DNA of 18,539 nt. It comes from Micromonosporaceae bacterium. GTDB taxonomy: Bacteria; Actinomycetota; Actinomycetes; Mycobacteriales; Micromonosporaceae. Of the stretch, positions 6,786-13,458 are shown one piece after another; within the stretch, counting starts at the first letter, position 1; every line of letters starts with the position of its first letter. The position numbers and the translations under genes were made by a program. The notes beneath the pieces are model-generated. The model searched no databases, was not told where the DNA came from, and saw only the letters and a program-made list of their open reading frames with translations. The stretch covers positions 1 through 18,539 of the forward strand of contig JADGGF010000027.1 of the NCBI GenBank assembly GCA_019690055.1. Reading direction: 5' to 3'.

Positions 6786-7760
6786 TCACCACAGGCGGCG
6801 ACGGACCGCCAGTGCGGCCGAACCCAGCACGCCCACGCTCAGCGCCCCGACGATGCCCGCCTCCGTGGCCTGGAACCGCCAGTACCGGTCGGCCGGGTGG
6901 TAGACGAGCAGGTACGCCACGGCCCCCGCCTCGCGGAAGCACGTCTCCAGCAACTCTTGCGGGTCGATCAACTCATCATTACGGCCCAGGCGGGTCCAGC
7001 ATTCGCGGAAGGTGACCTCGACCCGCTCGCCGTCGTCGTTCAGGTAACCCTCGTCGATGAGCCAACCGTCGCCCAGTGGGTACGATGGCATCACGGTAAA
7101 TGTCTCGACGTGCCGGACCGGCGGGGCGTAGTGAGCCCGGGCCGTGGTCGCGAGGCCGCCGACCACCGCGACGTAGAGGGCGAGCGTCACCGCCATCGCG
7201 GCCAGGGTGTTGCGCAGCCAGAGCCCGAGCGCCACGCCGACCGACACCGCGAGCAGTGTGTACGCGCCCGGGGTCAGCCCCTCGATCTCGAACCGGGGCG
7301 TGAACAGGCGGCCAGGTACCAGCCAGGCCATCGGCTCGCGGGCCCAACCGGCGAGCAGGCCGAGGCCGGACATCGCCGCGACCACGGGCAGCCCGCCGAC
7401 CAGCGCCTTGGTGGTCCACCATCGGGTCCGGCTGACCGACTGGGTCAGGCTGAAGATGTGGGTACCTTGCTCGATCTCCCGGGCGAACATCGCGGCGCCG
7501 ACGAACAGGCCCAGCAGGGCGGGCAGGACCATACCCACGAACTCGTAGCTGGCGTTGATGAGTCGGTACCTGTCTATGACCTCGTCCAGCCCGGCCCCAA
7601 CGCAGCCCTCGGCCGTCTGCCAGCACCCGGCCAGGCCCAGCGCGGCCAGGTCGGAGGTCACGGCGAAGCGCACGACGACCAGGGCCAGGGCGAGCAGGCC
7701 CACCAGACCGACCGACACCAGAATCTGTATGCGCTGCTGGCGCCACGCCACCCAGATCAC
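6786..7760 (-). CDS. ABC transporter permease (ABC-2 type)
   Basis: 324-aa integral membrane protein with about six hydrophobic segments and a large hydrophilic region before the last helix (about residues 205-290). FAREIEQGTHIFSLTQSVSR is the cytoplasmic signature of permeases found in actinobacterial GntR-ABC operons. The GTG start at 7760 overlaps the ATPase stop by 4 nt (GTGA), indicating translational coupling; a longer in-frame start at 7892 would overlap the ATPase by 136 nt and adds an Arg-rich, non-membrane leader, so it is rejected. It should form the exporter with the ATPase at 7757-8722. The substrate cannot be told; related operons respond to cell-envelope stress or antibiotics. 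Confidence 0.88.
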   Translation of the reverse strand: MIWVAWRQQRIQILVSVGLVGLLALALVVVRFAVTSDLAALGLAGCWQTAEGCVGAGLDEVIDRYRLINASYEFVGMVLPALLGLFVGAAMFAREIEQGTHIFSLTQSVSRTRWWTTKALVGGLPVVAAMSGLGLLAGWAREPMAWLVPGRLFTPRFEIEGLTPGAYTLLAVSVGVALGLWLRNTLAAMAVTLALYVAVVGGLATTARAHYAPPVRHVETFTVMPSYPLGDGWLIDEGYLNDDGERVEVTFRECWTRLGRNDELIDPQELLETCFREAGAVAYLLVYHPADRYWRFQATEAGIVGALSVGVLGSAALAVRRRLW

Positions 7761-8722
7761 GCCGCCACCACCTTCGTCCGATCCTTCGTCTGGTCCCGGC
7801 CGGCGGCGTCCGCACCGGTGCCGGCGTCGACGCGGGCGGCCCGCAGATAGGCGAGCGTGAGCTCCTCCAACGACGGCGTCACGCGCTGCCAAGCGTCGCC
7901 ACCCCCGGACCAGGGCGTCCGCAGCAGCACTGTCGCCTGCCGGCCGGTGACCCGGCGCTCCACCACCGCCGAGGCCGGGAACGGCATCGACTCGGCCGGG
8001 CCGATCAGCAGGTGGTGTTGAGCCAGCAGGTCCTCCACGTCCCCAGCCAGGCGGACCCGGCCCCCGGCCAGCACCAGCAGGTAGTCACAGACGCCGTCCA
8101 GCTCGGCCAGGACGTGCGAGGAGAGAACGACGGTCAGCCCGTGCTCGGCCACCTCGGCCAGCAGGCAGCCCATCACCTCCTGCCGGGCCAACGGGTCCAG
8201 GTCGGCCAGCGGCTCGTCGAGCAGCACCAGGTCGGGCCGGCGGCCGAGCGCGAGCGCGAGGGCGACCCGGGTGCGCTGCCCGCCCGAGAGTGTGGCGGCC
8301 CGGGCGTCCAGCGGCACGCCCGCCTCCTCCACCAGGCGCCGGGCGTAGGCGGCGTCCCACCGGGCGTTCAGTTCGGCGCCGGCCCGCAGCAGCTCGGCCA
8401 CCGTGAAGCCGCGGTAGAGCGGCTTGTCCTGGGCGAGGAAGGCCAGCCGAGCGTGGGTCCCCTGGGTGCCCGGCGGCTCGCCGAAGATGCGGACCTCACC
8501 GGCGGTCGGGCGTACGATCCCGGCCGCGATCCGCATGAGGGTGCTCTTGCCGGCGCCGTTCGGACCGACGAGTGCGGCGATGCGCCCGGCCGGCAGGGTG
8601 AGCTCGCACTCGCGCAGGGCCCAGACCACCCGCTCCGCCCGCCGGCCGGGGCGCCATGGTCGGCGGAAGCGGCAGGACAGTCCGGTGGCCGTCAGGGCAG
8701 GCACGTCCTGGGCGTCGTGCAC
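7757..8722 (-). CDS. ABC transporter ATP-binding protein
   Basis: 321-aa nucleotide-binding subunit. Walker A GPNGAGKS (53-60), Q-loop Gln98, ABC signature LSGGQR (145-150), Walker B LVLLDE (165-170), D-loop ADLD and switch His203 are all intact, so it should hydrolyse ATP. A C-terminal extension of about 90 residues after the core is typical of the drug/envelope-stress export type. The GTG start has a strong AAAGGAGGG ribosome site 6 nt upstream. It lies 111 bp after the GntR regulator, with a small hairpin at the regulator's stop, and its stop overlaps the permease start. It pairs with the permease in a GntR-controlled efflux operon, here called YtrAB-like by layout only. Confidence 0.92.
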   Translation of the reverse strand: MHDAQDVPALTATGLSCRFRRPWRPGRRAERVVWALRECELTLPAGRIAALVGPNGAGKSTLMRIAAGIVRPTAGEVRIFGEPPGTQGTHARLAFLAQDKPLYRGFTVAELLRAGAELNARWDAAYARRLVEEAGVPLDARAATLSGGQRTRVALALALGRRPDLVLLDEPLADLDPLARQEVMGCLLAEVAEHGLTVVLSSHVLAELDGVCDYLLVLAGGRVRLAGDVEDLLAQHHLLIGPAESMPFPASAVVERRVTGRQATVLLRTPWSGGGDAWQRVTPSLEELTLAYLRAARVDAGTGADAAGRDQTKDRTKVVAA

Positions 8723-8819
8723 GGCCGACCCTCCTTTGTCGCGTTCATGGAACGTGTAGGGCGTTGACTGGGACCAGGCGATCGGCCTGACCGGGCGGGC
8801 GTCCGGAGAGGCGCTCGCG

Positions 8820-8838
8820 CGTGACGGTGCTCGTCACG
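8820..8838. terminator. Small hairpin at the GntR stop codon
   Basis: CGTGACG (8820-8826) and CGTCACG (8832-8838) are perfect 7-bp arms around 5 nt, spanning the GntR stop codon (8834-8836). It could weaken or tune read-through into the ABC genes or protect the mRNA end. Only the structure is seen. Confidence 0.35.
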
Positions 8839-9214
8839 GGAACTGCTCATCGATGACCGACTTGGTGAGCGCCTCGACGTCCTCGCGCTCCAAGCCGGCG
8901 GCCCGGGCCCGCTCCGTCCACGCGACCAGGTCCGCGCGCAGGTCCCCGTCGGCGGCGCCGGCCCCGCGACCCAGGGACCGGACGATGAAGGTGCCCACGC
9001 CGCGGCGGGCCTCGACGAGGCCAGCGTGCTCCAGCTCCCGGTAAGCCTTCTGCACGGTGTTGGGGTTGATGGCGGTCGCGGCCACCACTTCTTTCACGGT
9101 GGGCAGCTGGTCCCCCGGTTGCAGCAGTCCGAGGCGCAGGGCCTGCGTGACCTGCTGGACCAGCTGCAGGTAGGCAGCGACCCCCGACTTTCGGTCGATC
9201 CGGAACTCGATCAC
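8834..9214 (-). CDS. GntR-family (YtrA-type) transcriptional regulator
   Basis: 126-aa regulator. The N-terminal winged helix (about 10-78) carries the GntR signature: LPTVKEVVAATAINPNTVQK followed by AYRELEHAGLVEARRGVGTF. The C-terminal part is only about 45 residues and helical, which is the small dimerisation region of the YtrA subfamily and not a ligand-binding FadR/HutC domain. YtrA regulators usually repress their own operon with adjacent ABC genes, matching this order. The start is GTG 9214; no ribosome site is visible and the predicted transcript start (about 9246) gives a leader of about 30 nt. A 24-bp palindrome over the transcription start is the expected operator. Confidence 0.92.
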   Translation of the reverse strand: MIEFRIDRKSGVAAYLQLVQQVTQALRLGLLQPGDQLPTVKEVVAATAINPNTVQKAYRELEHAGLVEARRGVGTFIVRSLGRGAGAADGDLRADLVAWTERARAAGLEREDVEALTKSVIDEQFP

Positions 9215-9227
9215 AGGCGCTGACCGA

Positions 9228-9251
9228 CTTTCACTAGTTGACTAGTGAAAG
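9228..9251. promoter_or_regulatory. GntR operator candidate (perfect inverted repeat)
   Basis: Arms CTTTCACTAGT (9228-9238) and ACTAGTGAAAG (9241-9251) are perfect over 11 bp with a 2-bp spacer. The site lies 13 bp before the GntR start codon and covers the predicted transcription start, so binding would block the promoter. YtrA-type regulators generally bind such palindromes at their own operon; autoregulation here is inferred. Confidence 0.82.
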
Positions 9252-9252
9252 C

Positions 9253-9282
9253 ACTATGCCCACCGAACCGCCGGTTCGTCAA
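9253..9282 (-). promoter_or_regulatory. Promoter of the GntR-ABC operon
   Basis: On the minus strand TTGACG (9277-9282) and CATAGT (9253-9258) are separated by 18 nt, a good match to a housekeeping sigma promoter. Transcription should begin near 9246, inside the palindrome at 9228-9251. Confidence 0.65.
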
Positions 9283-9300
9283 CCCGGGTCAGGCGGCTGG

Positions 9301-9360
9301 GTGTCAGGAGGGACGCCTTGTTGTGCATGTGGCGTCAAGAGGGAGTCCTTCCTTGACACA
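9301..9360. repeat. Intergenic hairpin repeat, copy B
   Basis: 60-bp imperfect inverted repeat: GTGTCAGGAGGGACGCC at the left pairs with GGAGTCCTTCCTTGACAC at the right. It aligns with copy A (4073-4129) over nearly its full length, sharing CCTTGTTGTGCA and GGCGTCAAGAGGG. Differences in the arms are partly compensatory, so the stem appears conserved. It begins about 55 bp beyond the hemolysin III stop on the minus strand and may terminate that gene before the GntR promoter region. Confidence 0.7.
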
Positions 9361-9414
9361 AGGCCTGTCACAGAGGCCTGACCCAAGGGCGCCCACGAAG
9401 GGTGGAGTGGACGG

Positions 9415-10086
9415 CTACGCGTACAGGGCGAGGTAGACCGCCACGTGGTGAGCGAGGGCCGCCAGCAGGGTGGCGGCATGGAAGAACTCGTGGTGGCCGA
9501 AGACGCGGGGCCAGCCCGTGGGCCAGCGTAGGGCGTAGCCGACGGCGCCGGCCGTGTACGTCACTCCGCCGAGCAGGAGCAGCACCAGCACCGCCACTCC
9601 GCCCGCGCGCAGCAGGTCGGGAAGCACGGCGACTGCGACCCAGCCCAACGCGACGTAGAGCGGGGCCGAGGCCCACCGGGGCGCGTGCGGCCAGACCAGC
9701 TTCATCGCCGCGCCGGCGACGGCGCCGCCCCAGACCACGGCGAGGATGACCGTCGCCCGGTCCGCGGGCAGCAGCAGGACGCTGAACGGCGTATAGGTGC
9801 CCGCGATGAACAGGAAGATCGTCGCGTGGTCGAGCCGTCGCATCAGCGCGAACCCGCGGCGCGACCACACCCGCCGGTGGTAGAGCGCGCTCACGCCGAA
9901 CATCGCGGCGACGCTCACGCTGTAGATCACGCAACTGACCAGGGTGGCGCGGTCGGGCCGGGTGGCGGCGAGACCGCAGAGCACGGCCCCGGCCGCGAGC
10001 GCGACCACGAAGCCGTACGTATGCAGCCAGCCGCGCATCCGGGGCTTGCCGAGGTCTGCCGGCCGCAGCCGGACCGCAGTCGTCAT
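9415..10086 (-). CDS. Hemolysin III / PAQR-family membrane protein
   Basis: 223-aa protein with seven predicted membrane helices. Family motifs are present: SALYHRR (first conserved Ser and His), LDHATIFLFIAGTYTPF (Asp-His pair) and FGHHEFFHAATLLAALAHH (His cluster near the C-terminus). In PAQR proteins these His, Asp and Ser residues coordinate zinc and are linked to hydrolase activity; bacterial members are named hemolysin III, but a true haemolytic role is rarely shown. ATG 10086 is the natural start. No clear ribosome site is seen; the leader is probably short. A perfect palindrome lies 16-29 bp upstream. The gene is divergent from pxpB and ends near intergenic repeat copy B. Confidence 0.9.
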   Translation of the reverse strand: MTTAVRLRPADLGKPRMRGWLHTYGFVVALAAGAVLCGLAATRPDRATLVSCVIYSVSVAAMFGVSALYHRRVWSRRGFALMRRLDHATIFLFIAGTYTPFSVLLLPADRATVILAVVWGGAVAGAAMKLVWPHAPRWASAPLYVALGWVAVAVLPDLLRAGGVAVLVLLLLGGVTYTAGAVGYALRWPTGWPRVFGHHEFFHAATLLAALAHHVAVYLALYA

Positions 10087-10096
10087 GTCGGCATCG

Positions 10097-10115
10097 TACG
10101 GTTACGGAACCGTAA
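10097..10115. promoter_or_regulatory. Palindromic operator candidate between hemolysin III and pxpB
   Basis: TTACGG-AA-CCGTAA (10102-10115) is a perfect 14-bp palindrome. It overlaps a second inverted repeat, TACGGTT-n4-AACCGTA (10097-10114). TTACGG/CCGTAA arms are typical of actinobacterial TetR operators. The site is close to the hemolysin III start and about 95 bp from pxpB, so control of hemolysin III is most likely. No TetR gene is adjacent in this window. Confidence 0.6.
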
Positions 10116-10210
10116 GTTACCAGAAGGTAGTGACCAACATCGCCGCGCACCCGCCTCGATGGCCGATGATGGATCGCGTCATCTCTACCGGAGAAGCAGC
10201 GGAGGCGGAC

Positions 10211-10891
10211 ATGCGGGTACGCGCGGTCGGCGGGGAGGCGCTGCTGCTGGAGGTCGACGACCCGCCCGCCTGGTTCACGGAACTCTCCCGCCGCCGGGAC
10301 GCCGGGGAACTGGTCGTGGTCGACATCGTTCCCGGGGCCCGTACGGTGCTGCTCGACGGCCTGGCCGACCCTGCCGGGGTCGCCGAGGCGGTCCGGGGCT
10401 GGCGGCCGGCGCCATCGACCGACCAGGACGGACCGCTCATCGAGATCCCGGTGGTCTTCGACGGCCCCGACCTCGACGAGGTGGCGCAGCGCTGGGGCAC
10501 CGACCCGGCGGGCGTGGCCGACCGGTTGACCCAGACCGCGTTCCGGGTGGCCTTCTGCGGCTTCGCCCCGGGGTTCGCCTACCTGACCGGACTGCCTGCG
10601 TCGCTCGCCGTGCCCCGTCGGGCCACCCCGCGCACCCGGGTCCCCGCCGGCTCGGTCGGGCTCGCCGACACGTACGCCGGCGTCTATCCCACGCCGTCCC
10701 CGGGCGGGTGGAACCTGGTCGGCCGGACCGAAATGACGCTCTTCGACCCCGCCAGCACCCCGCCGGCGCTGCTCACCCCCGGGACCCGCGTCCGCTTCGT
10801 CGCCACCGCGCCCGCCGGTAGGTCCACTGTGGACTCTATGGGCGACGTGGCCTCGGCTTCCGGAGAGGAGGCGCGGTGCTCGCCATCGTGA
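10211..10891 (+). CDS. pxpB: 5-oxoprolinase subunit PxpB (KipI family)
   Basis: 226-aa subunit of the PxpABC 5-oxoprolinase, which opens 5-oxoproline (pyroglutamate) to glutamate with ATP. Family landmarks include AFRVAFCGFAPGFAYLTGLP, then TPRTRVPAGSVGLADTYAGVYP, and the GGWNLVGRT motif. The start at 10211 has GGAGG (10201-10205) 5 nt upstream; in-frame ATG codons further upstream (for example 10167 and 10170) lack one and add no conserved sequence. It overlaps pxpC by 16 nt. The cytosolic complex removes a spontaneous by-product of glutamine and glutathione-like metabolism. The C-terminal about 20 residues are Ser/Ala-rich and lie in the overlap zone. The order pxpB-pxpC-pxpA has the catalytic PxpA last. 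Confidence 0.9.
   Translation: MRVRAVGGEALLLEVDDPPAWFTELSRRRDAGELVVVDIVPGARTVLLDGLADPAGVAEAVRGWRPAPSTDQDGPLIEIPVVFDGPDLDEVAQRWGTDPAGVADRLTQTAFRVAFCGFAPGFAYLTGLPASLAVPRRATPRTRVPAGSVGLADTYAGVYPTPSPGGWNLVGRTEMTLFDPASTPPALLTPGTRVRFVATAPAGRSTVDSMGDVASASGEEARCSPS
10822..10834. repeat. Best copy of a recurring GTCCACTGTGGAC palindrome
   Basis: GTCCAC-T-GTGGAC is a 13-bp odd palindrome within pxpB (encoding STVD). The core CCAC(T/A)GTGG also occurs at 1119-1127, 1273-1281, 16357-16365 and 17202-17210. Copies lie both in genes and between them and on both strands, so this looks like a genome-wide oligomer and not a local operator. Confidence 0.55.
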
Positions 10892-11877
10892 AGCCGGGCC
10901 TGCTCACCACGATTCAGGATCTCGGCCGACCCGGGTACGCGCACCTCGGGATCGCCCGGTCCGGCGCTCTGGACGCTCCCGCGCTCGCCCGCGCCAACGC
11001 CCTGGTCGGCAACCCACCATCCGCGGCCGGATTGGAGACCACCCTCACCGGGGTCACCCTGCGCGCCGAGGCCGACCTGACGATCGCGGTCGCCGGAGCG
11101 GTGGCACCGGTCACTGTGGACGGTCAGCCGGTGGCCTTCGACGCCCCGGTCACGGTTCCCACCGGAGCGGTCATCGAGGTGGGCCCGGCCCGGACGGGCG
11201 TACGGTCCTATGTGGCCGTCGCCGGCGGGATCACGGTCGCCCCGGTCCTGGGCAGCCGGGCCACGGACACGCTCTCCGGCCTGGGGCCTCCGCCACTGCG
11301 GGCCGGTTTCGTCCTGCCGATCGGCCGACCCCACGCCGGCGCCACCGACGTCGCCCCTTCCGGCACCACCGGCGGTGCGGGCCGGCCGGCGCCCGACCAG
11401 ACATGGATGAAGATAACTGTACGTATCCGGCTGGGACCCCGCCACGACTGGTTCAGCGTGGCCGCCCGCGACGCGCTGCTGGGGCAGCCGTACGTCATGA
11501 CGCCGAAGAGCAACCGGGTCGGGGCCCGGCTCGCTGGCCCGGAGCTGACCCGGGCTACGCCGGGGGAGCTGCCGAGCGAGGGGATTGTGCTCGGCGCCAT
11601 CCAGGTGCCGGCCGACGGACAGCCGCTGGTCTTCCTGGCCGACCACCCGACCACCGGCGGGTACCCCGTCATCGCGGTGGTGGAGCGCGTGGACCTGCCG
11701 CTGCTCGCCCAGGCGCGTCCAGGCACGACGATCCGGTTCGTGCCGTGGCCAGGCCACGCGCGCGGACCGTCGGCACCGGACCACGCCGCGGGACCGCCGT
11801 CATCGACGGACGACGGCCCGACCGGGTCGTCAGTCCCGACGGGCGATGTGTCGGCGGGGGAGCGGTCATGGACCTGA
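10876..11877 (+). CDS. pxpC: 5-oxoprolinase subunit PxpC (KipA family)
   Basis: 333-aa partner of PxpB, the biotin-dependent-carboxylase-like (CT_A_B) half of the module that activates 5-oxoproline with ATP. The N-terminus VKPGLLTTIQDLGRPGY and following HLGIARSGALD are diagnostic, as are MTPKSNRVGARLAG and LADHPTTGGYPVIAVV. The GTG start at 10876 has GAGGAGG just upstream, inside pxpB. After the domain ends near FVPWPGHA (about residue 296) there is a Pro/Ser/Thr/Gly-rich tail of about 40 residues, likely disordered, which overlaps the start of pxpA by 10 nt. The nested overlaps imply coupled translation of the three subunits. Confidence 0.92.
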   Translation: MLAIVKPGLLTTIQDLGRPGYAHLGIARSGALDAPALARANALVGNPPSAAGLETTLTGVTLRAEADLTIAVAGAVAPVTVDGQPVAFDAPVTVPTGAVIEVGPARTGVRSYVAVAGGITVAPVLGSRATDTLSGLGPPPLRAGFVLPIGRPHAGATDVAPSGTTGGAGRPAPDQTWMKITVRIRLGPRHDWFSVAARDALLGQPYVMTPKSNRVGARLAGPELTRATPGELPSEGIVLGAIQVPADGQPLVFLADHPTTGGYPVIAVVERVDLPLLAQARPGTTIRFVPWPGHARGPSAPDHAAGPPSSTDDGPTGSSVPTGDVSAGERSWT

Positions 11878-12590
11878 ACGCCGACCTCGGGGAGGGCTTC
11901 GGCGCGTGGCGGCTCGGCGACGACGAGGCGCTGCTGTCCCTTGTGTCCAGTGCCAACGTTGCCTGCGGCTTCCACGCCGGGGATCCGACGATCATGCGCC
12001 GGGTCTGCGGCCAGGCGGCCGAGCGCGGCGTGGTGATCGGGGCACAGGTGAGCTACCGGGACCTGCCCGGGTTCGGCCGGCGGCGCATCGACTACGACCC
12101 GGCGCAGCTCCGCGACGACGTCGTCTACCAGATCGGTGCGCTCGACGCCTTCTGCCGCATCGCCGGCACGCGGGTTCGCTACGTCAAGCCCCACGGCGCG
12201 CTCTACAACACGGCCATGGTCGACGAGGACCAGGCCGGCGCCGTGGTGCAGTCCATCGTGGACTATGACCGGTCGCTGCCGGTGCTGTGCCTGCCCGGGT
12301 CGGTGCTGGCCCGAGTCGCGACCGAGGCGGGCCTGCGCGTCGTGCCCGAGGGATACGCCGACCGCGCCTACCGCCCCGACGGCACGCTCGTCCCACGCCG
12401 CGAGCCGGGCGCCGTCCTGTCCGATGTGGACGCCGTGGTCGCGCAGGCGGTCCGGCTCGCCACCGCCGGCACCGTCGAGTCGATCTGCGTGCACGGCGAC
12501 ACACCCGGCGCGGTGGAGATGGCCACACGGGTCCGGGACTCCCTGGTCGCGGCGGGCGTGCCGCTGGCGCCGTTCGTTGATCGGGCTTAG
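11868..12590 (+). CDS. pxpA: 5-oxoprolinase subunit PxpA (LamB/YcsF family)
   Basis: 240-aa LamB/YcsF-family protein, the hydrolytic subunit of PxpABC. Motifs: DLNADLGEGFGAW (2-14), SANVACGFHAGDP, GAQVSYRDLPGFGRR, VRYVKPHGALYN, EGYADRAYRPDGTL and ICVHGDTPGA. Conserved Asp, His and Lys residues in these motifs line the family's active site. The start is ATG 11868, with GGGGGAG about 6 nt upstream, inside pxpC. Length is close to other PxpA proteins (about 245-255). It is the last gene of the operon; the stop is followed by a 12-bp GC palindrome and a convergent gene. Confidence 0.94.
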   Translation: MDLNADLGEGFGAWRLGDDEALLSLVSSANVACGFHAGDPTIMRRVCGQAAERGVVIGAQVSYRDLPGFGRRRIDYDPAQLRDDVVYQIGALDAFCRIAGTRVRYVKPHGALYNTAMVDEDQAGAVVQSIVDYDRSLPVLCLPGSVLARVATEAGLRVVPEGYADRAYRPDGTLVPRREPGAVLSDVDAVVAQAVRLATAGTVESICVHGDTPGAVEMATRVRDSLVAAGVPLAPFVDRA

Positions 12591-12591
12591 C

Positions 12592-12603
12592 GGCGCCGGC
12601 GCC
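12592..12603. terminator. GC palindrome at the pxpA / lipoprotein junction
   Basis: GGCGCCGGCGCC immediately follows the pxpA stop in the 74-bp convergent gap before the lipoprotein stop at 12665. It has no loop as written, so it is a weak terminator candidate; nothing else hairpin-like stands out in the gap. Confidence 0.25.
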
Positions 12604-12664
12604 CTCGGGACCCGGCGGCTCCGGCAAACCACGTACGACCATCGACTGAGGAGCCAATCGCGCC

Positions 12665-13390
12665 TTAACCGACGCGGCTGATCTCGTCACCGTACGTATC
12701 GGTGCAGCCCGTGGCCGTCGTGTCCGACGACCCAGCATCCGCTGGAGCGTAGATGTCACCGGGGTCAACCGCGAAGCCCGGGTCGGGATCGACGATCACG
12801 TCCCAGACGCCGGTGATCTTCTGCATGCAGCGCTCGGCGCCCCGGGTGGTGCCGCCCTCCTCGCCGACCCACACATCAAGCCACGTGGTCGCCCCCGCGG
12901 GGTAGCCGGTGTGGCAGGGACCCTCCTGCGGCCGTTCCCCGTCGCCGCACGTGTCCTCCACGATCAGATACCGGCGCAGGTTCGGCACGTAGAAGCGAGT
13001 GCCGGCCGGCCAGTCCAGGAGGTCGACATCACCTTCACGCACGTGGCCCACTGCGACCGTGATGGGATCGTCGTAGGTGCCCCGGCCACCCGCCACCGCG
13101 TGCAGCACGGGGTGGGAGACCTGGGTTGAACCGGGAGGCGTGTTGTCGAAATACGAGTACCCGGTGATGAAGGCCCGGACGCTAGCGGTAGCGACGGGTC
13201 CCCCCGCCGGCACGGAGGGGGCCGCCGTCGGCACGGAGGGGGCCGCCGTCGTCGCGGTGGCCTCCCGTGTCGGCAGGGACGACACCTCCCTCACGGGCCC
13301 GGACGTGCACGCTGACAGTCCAATGAGGACAGCAATCGCCAGTGCCGCGCCAGCACGGCACGGCAGCACGCGACGACCGAGTTCTCCCAC
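12665..13390 (-). CDS. Lipoprotein with a conserved secreted beta-barrel-like domain
   Basis: 241-aa predicted lipoprotein. Start GTG 13390 is chosen because GAGAGG lies 9 nt upstream and it opens a normal signal peptide: GRR near residue 6, hydrophobic core AGAALAIAVLIG, lipobox LSAC with Cys28 as the lipidated residue. The frame continues upstream to 13624, but this would overlap the glycosyltransferase and destroy the signal. Residues about 35-60 are a Pro/Thr/Ser/Val linker with a tandem TAAPSVP repeat. From about 63 on is a conserved globular domain (AFITGYSYFDNTPPG, PVLHAVAGGRGTYDDPITVA, PAGTRFYVPNLRRYLIVEDTCGDG, CHTGYPAGATTWLDVWVG) with four or more Cys. This resembles secreted actinobacterial and fungal proteins with a double-psi-like barrel; function is unknown. 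It is last in a minus-strand operon with two glycosyltransferase ORFs. Confidence 0.75.
   Translation of the reverse strand: MGELGRRVLPCRAGAALAIAVLIGLSACTSGPVREVSSLPTREATATTAAPSVPTAAPSVPAGGPVATASVRAFITGYSYFDNTPPGSTQVSHPVLHAVAGGRGTYDDPITVAVGHVREGDVDLLDWPAGTRFYVPNLRRYLIVEDTCGDGERPQEGPCHTGYPAGATTWLDVWVGEEGGTTRGAERCMQKITGVWDVIVDPDPGFAVDPGDIYAPADAGSSDTTATGCTDTYGDEISRVG
13209..13250. repeat. Perfect 21-bp tandem duplication in the lipoprotein linker
   Basis: GGCACGGAGGGGGCCGCCGT plus one C occurs twice head to tail (13209-13229, 13230-13250) without mismatch. In the lipoprotein frame it encodes a repeated 7-residue unit within TAAPSVPTAAPSVP, in the linker between the lipidated Cys and the globular domain. 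It may vary in copy number without breaking the frame. Confidence 0.85.
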
Positions 13391-13458
13391 AGCTGCCAAC
13401 CTCTCACAAGGTGTGAGCGCTCGCCACCGAGCGCCCGTCGCCCTGTCGCAGACTGAGC

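Noticed and set aside
6489..7850. Plus-strand open frame of 453 codons opposite the SixA-like and permease genes
   Set aside because: It lies antisense to well-supported genes, is rich in His/Gln/Arg/Gly without a domain, and is the usual GC-bias shadow.
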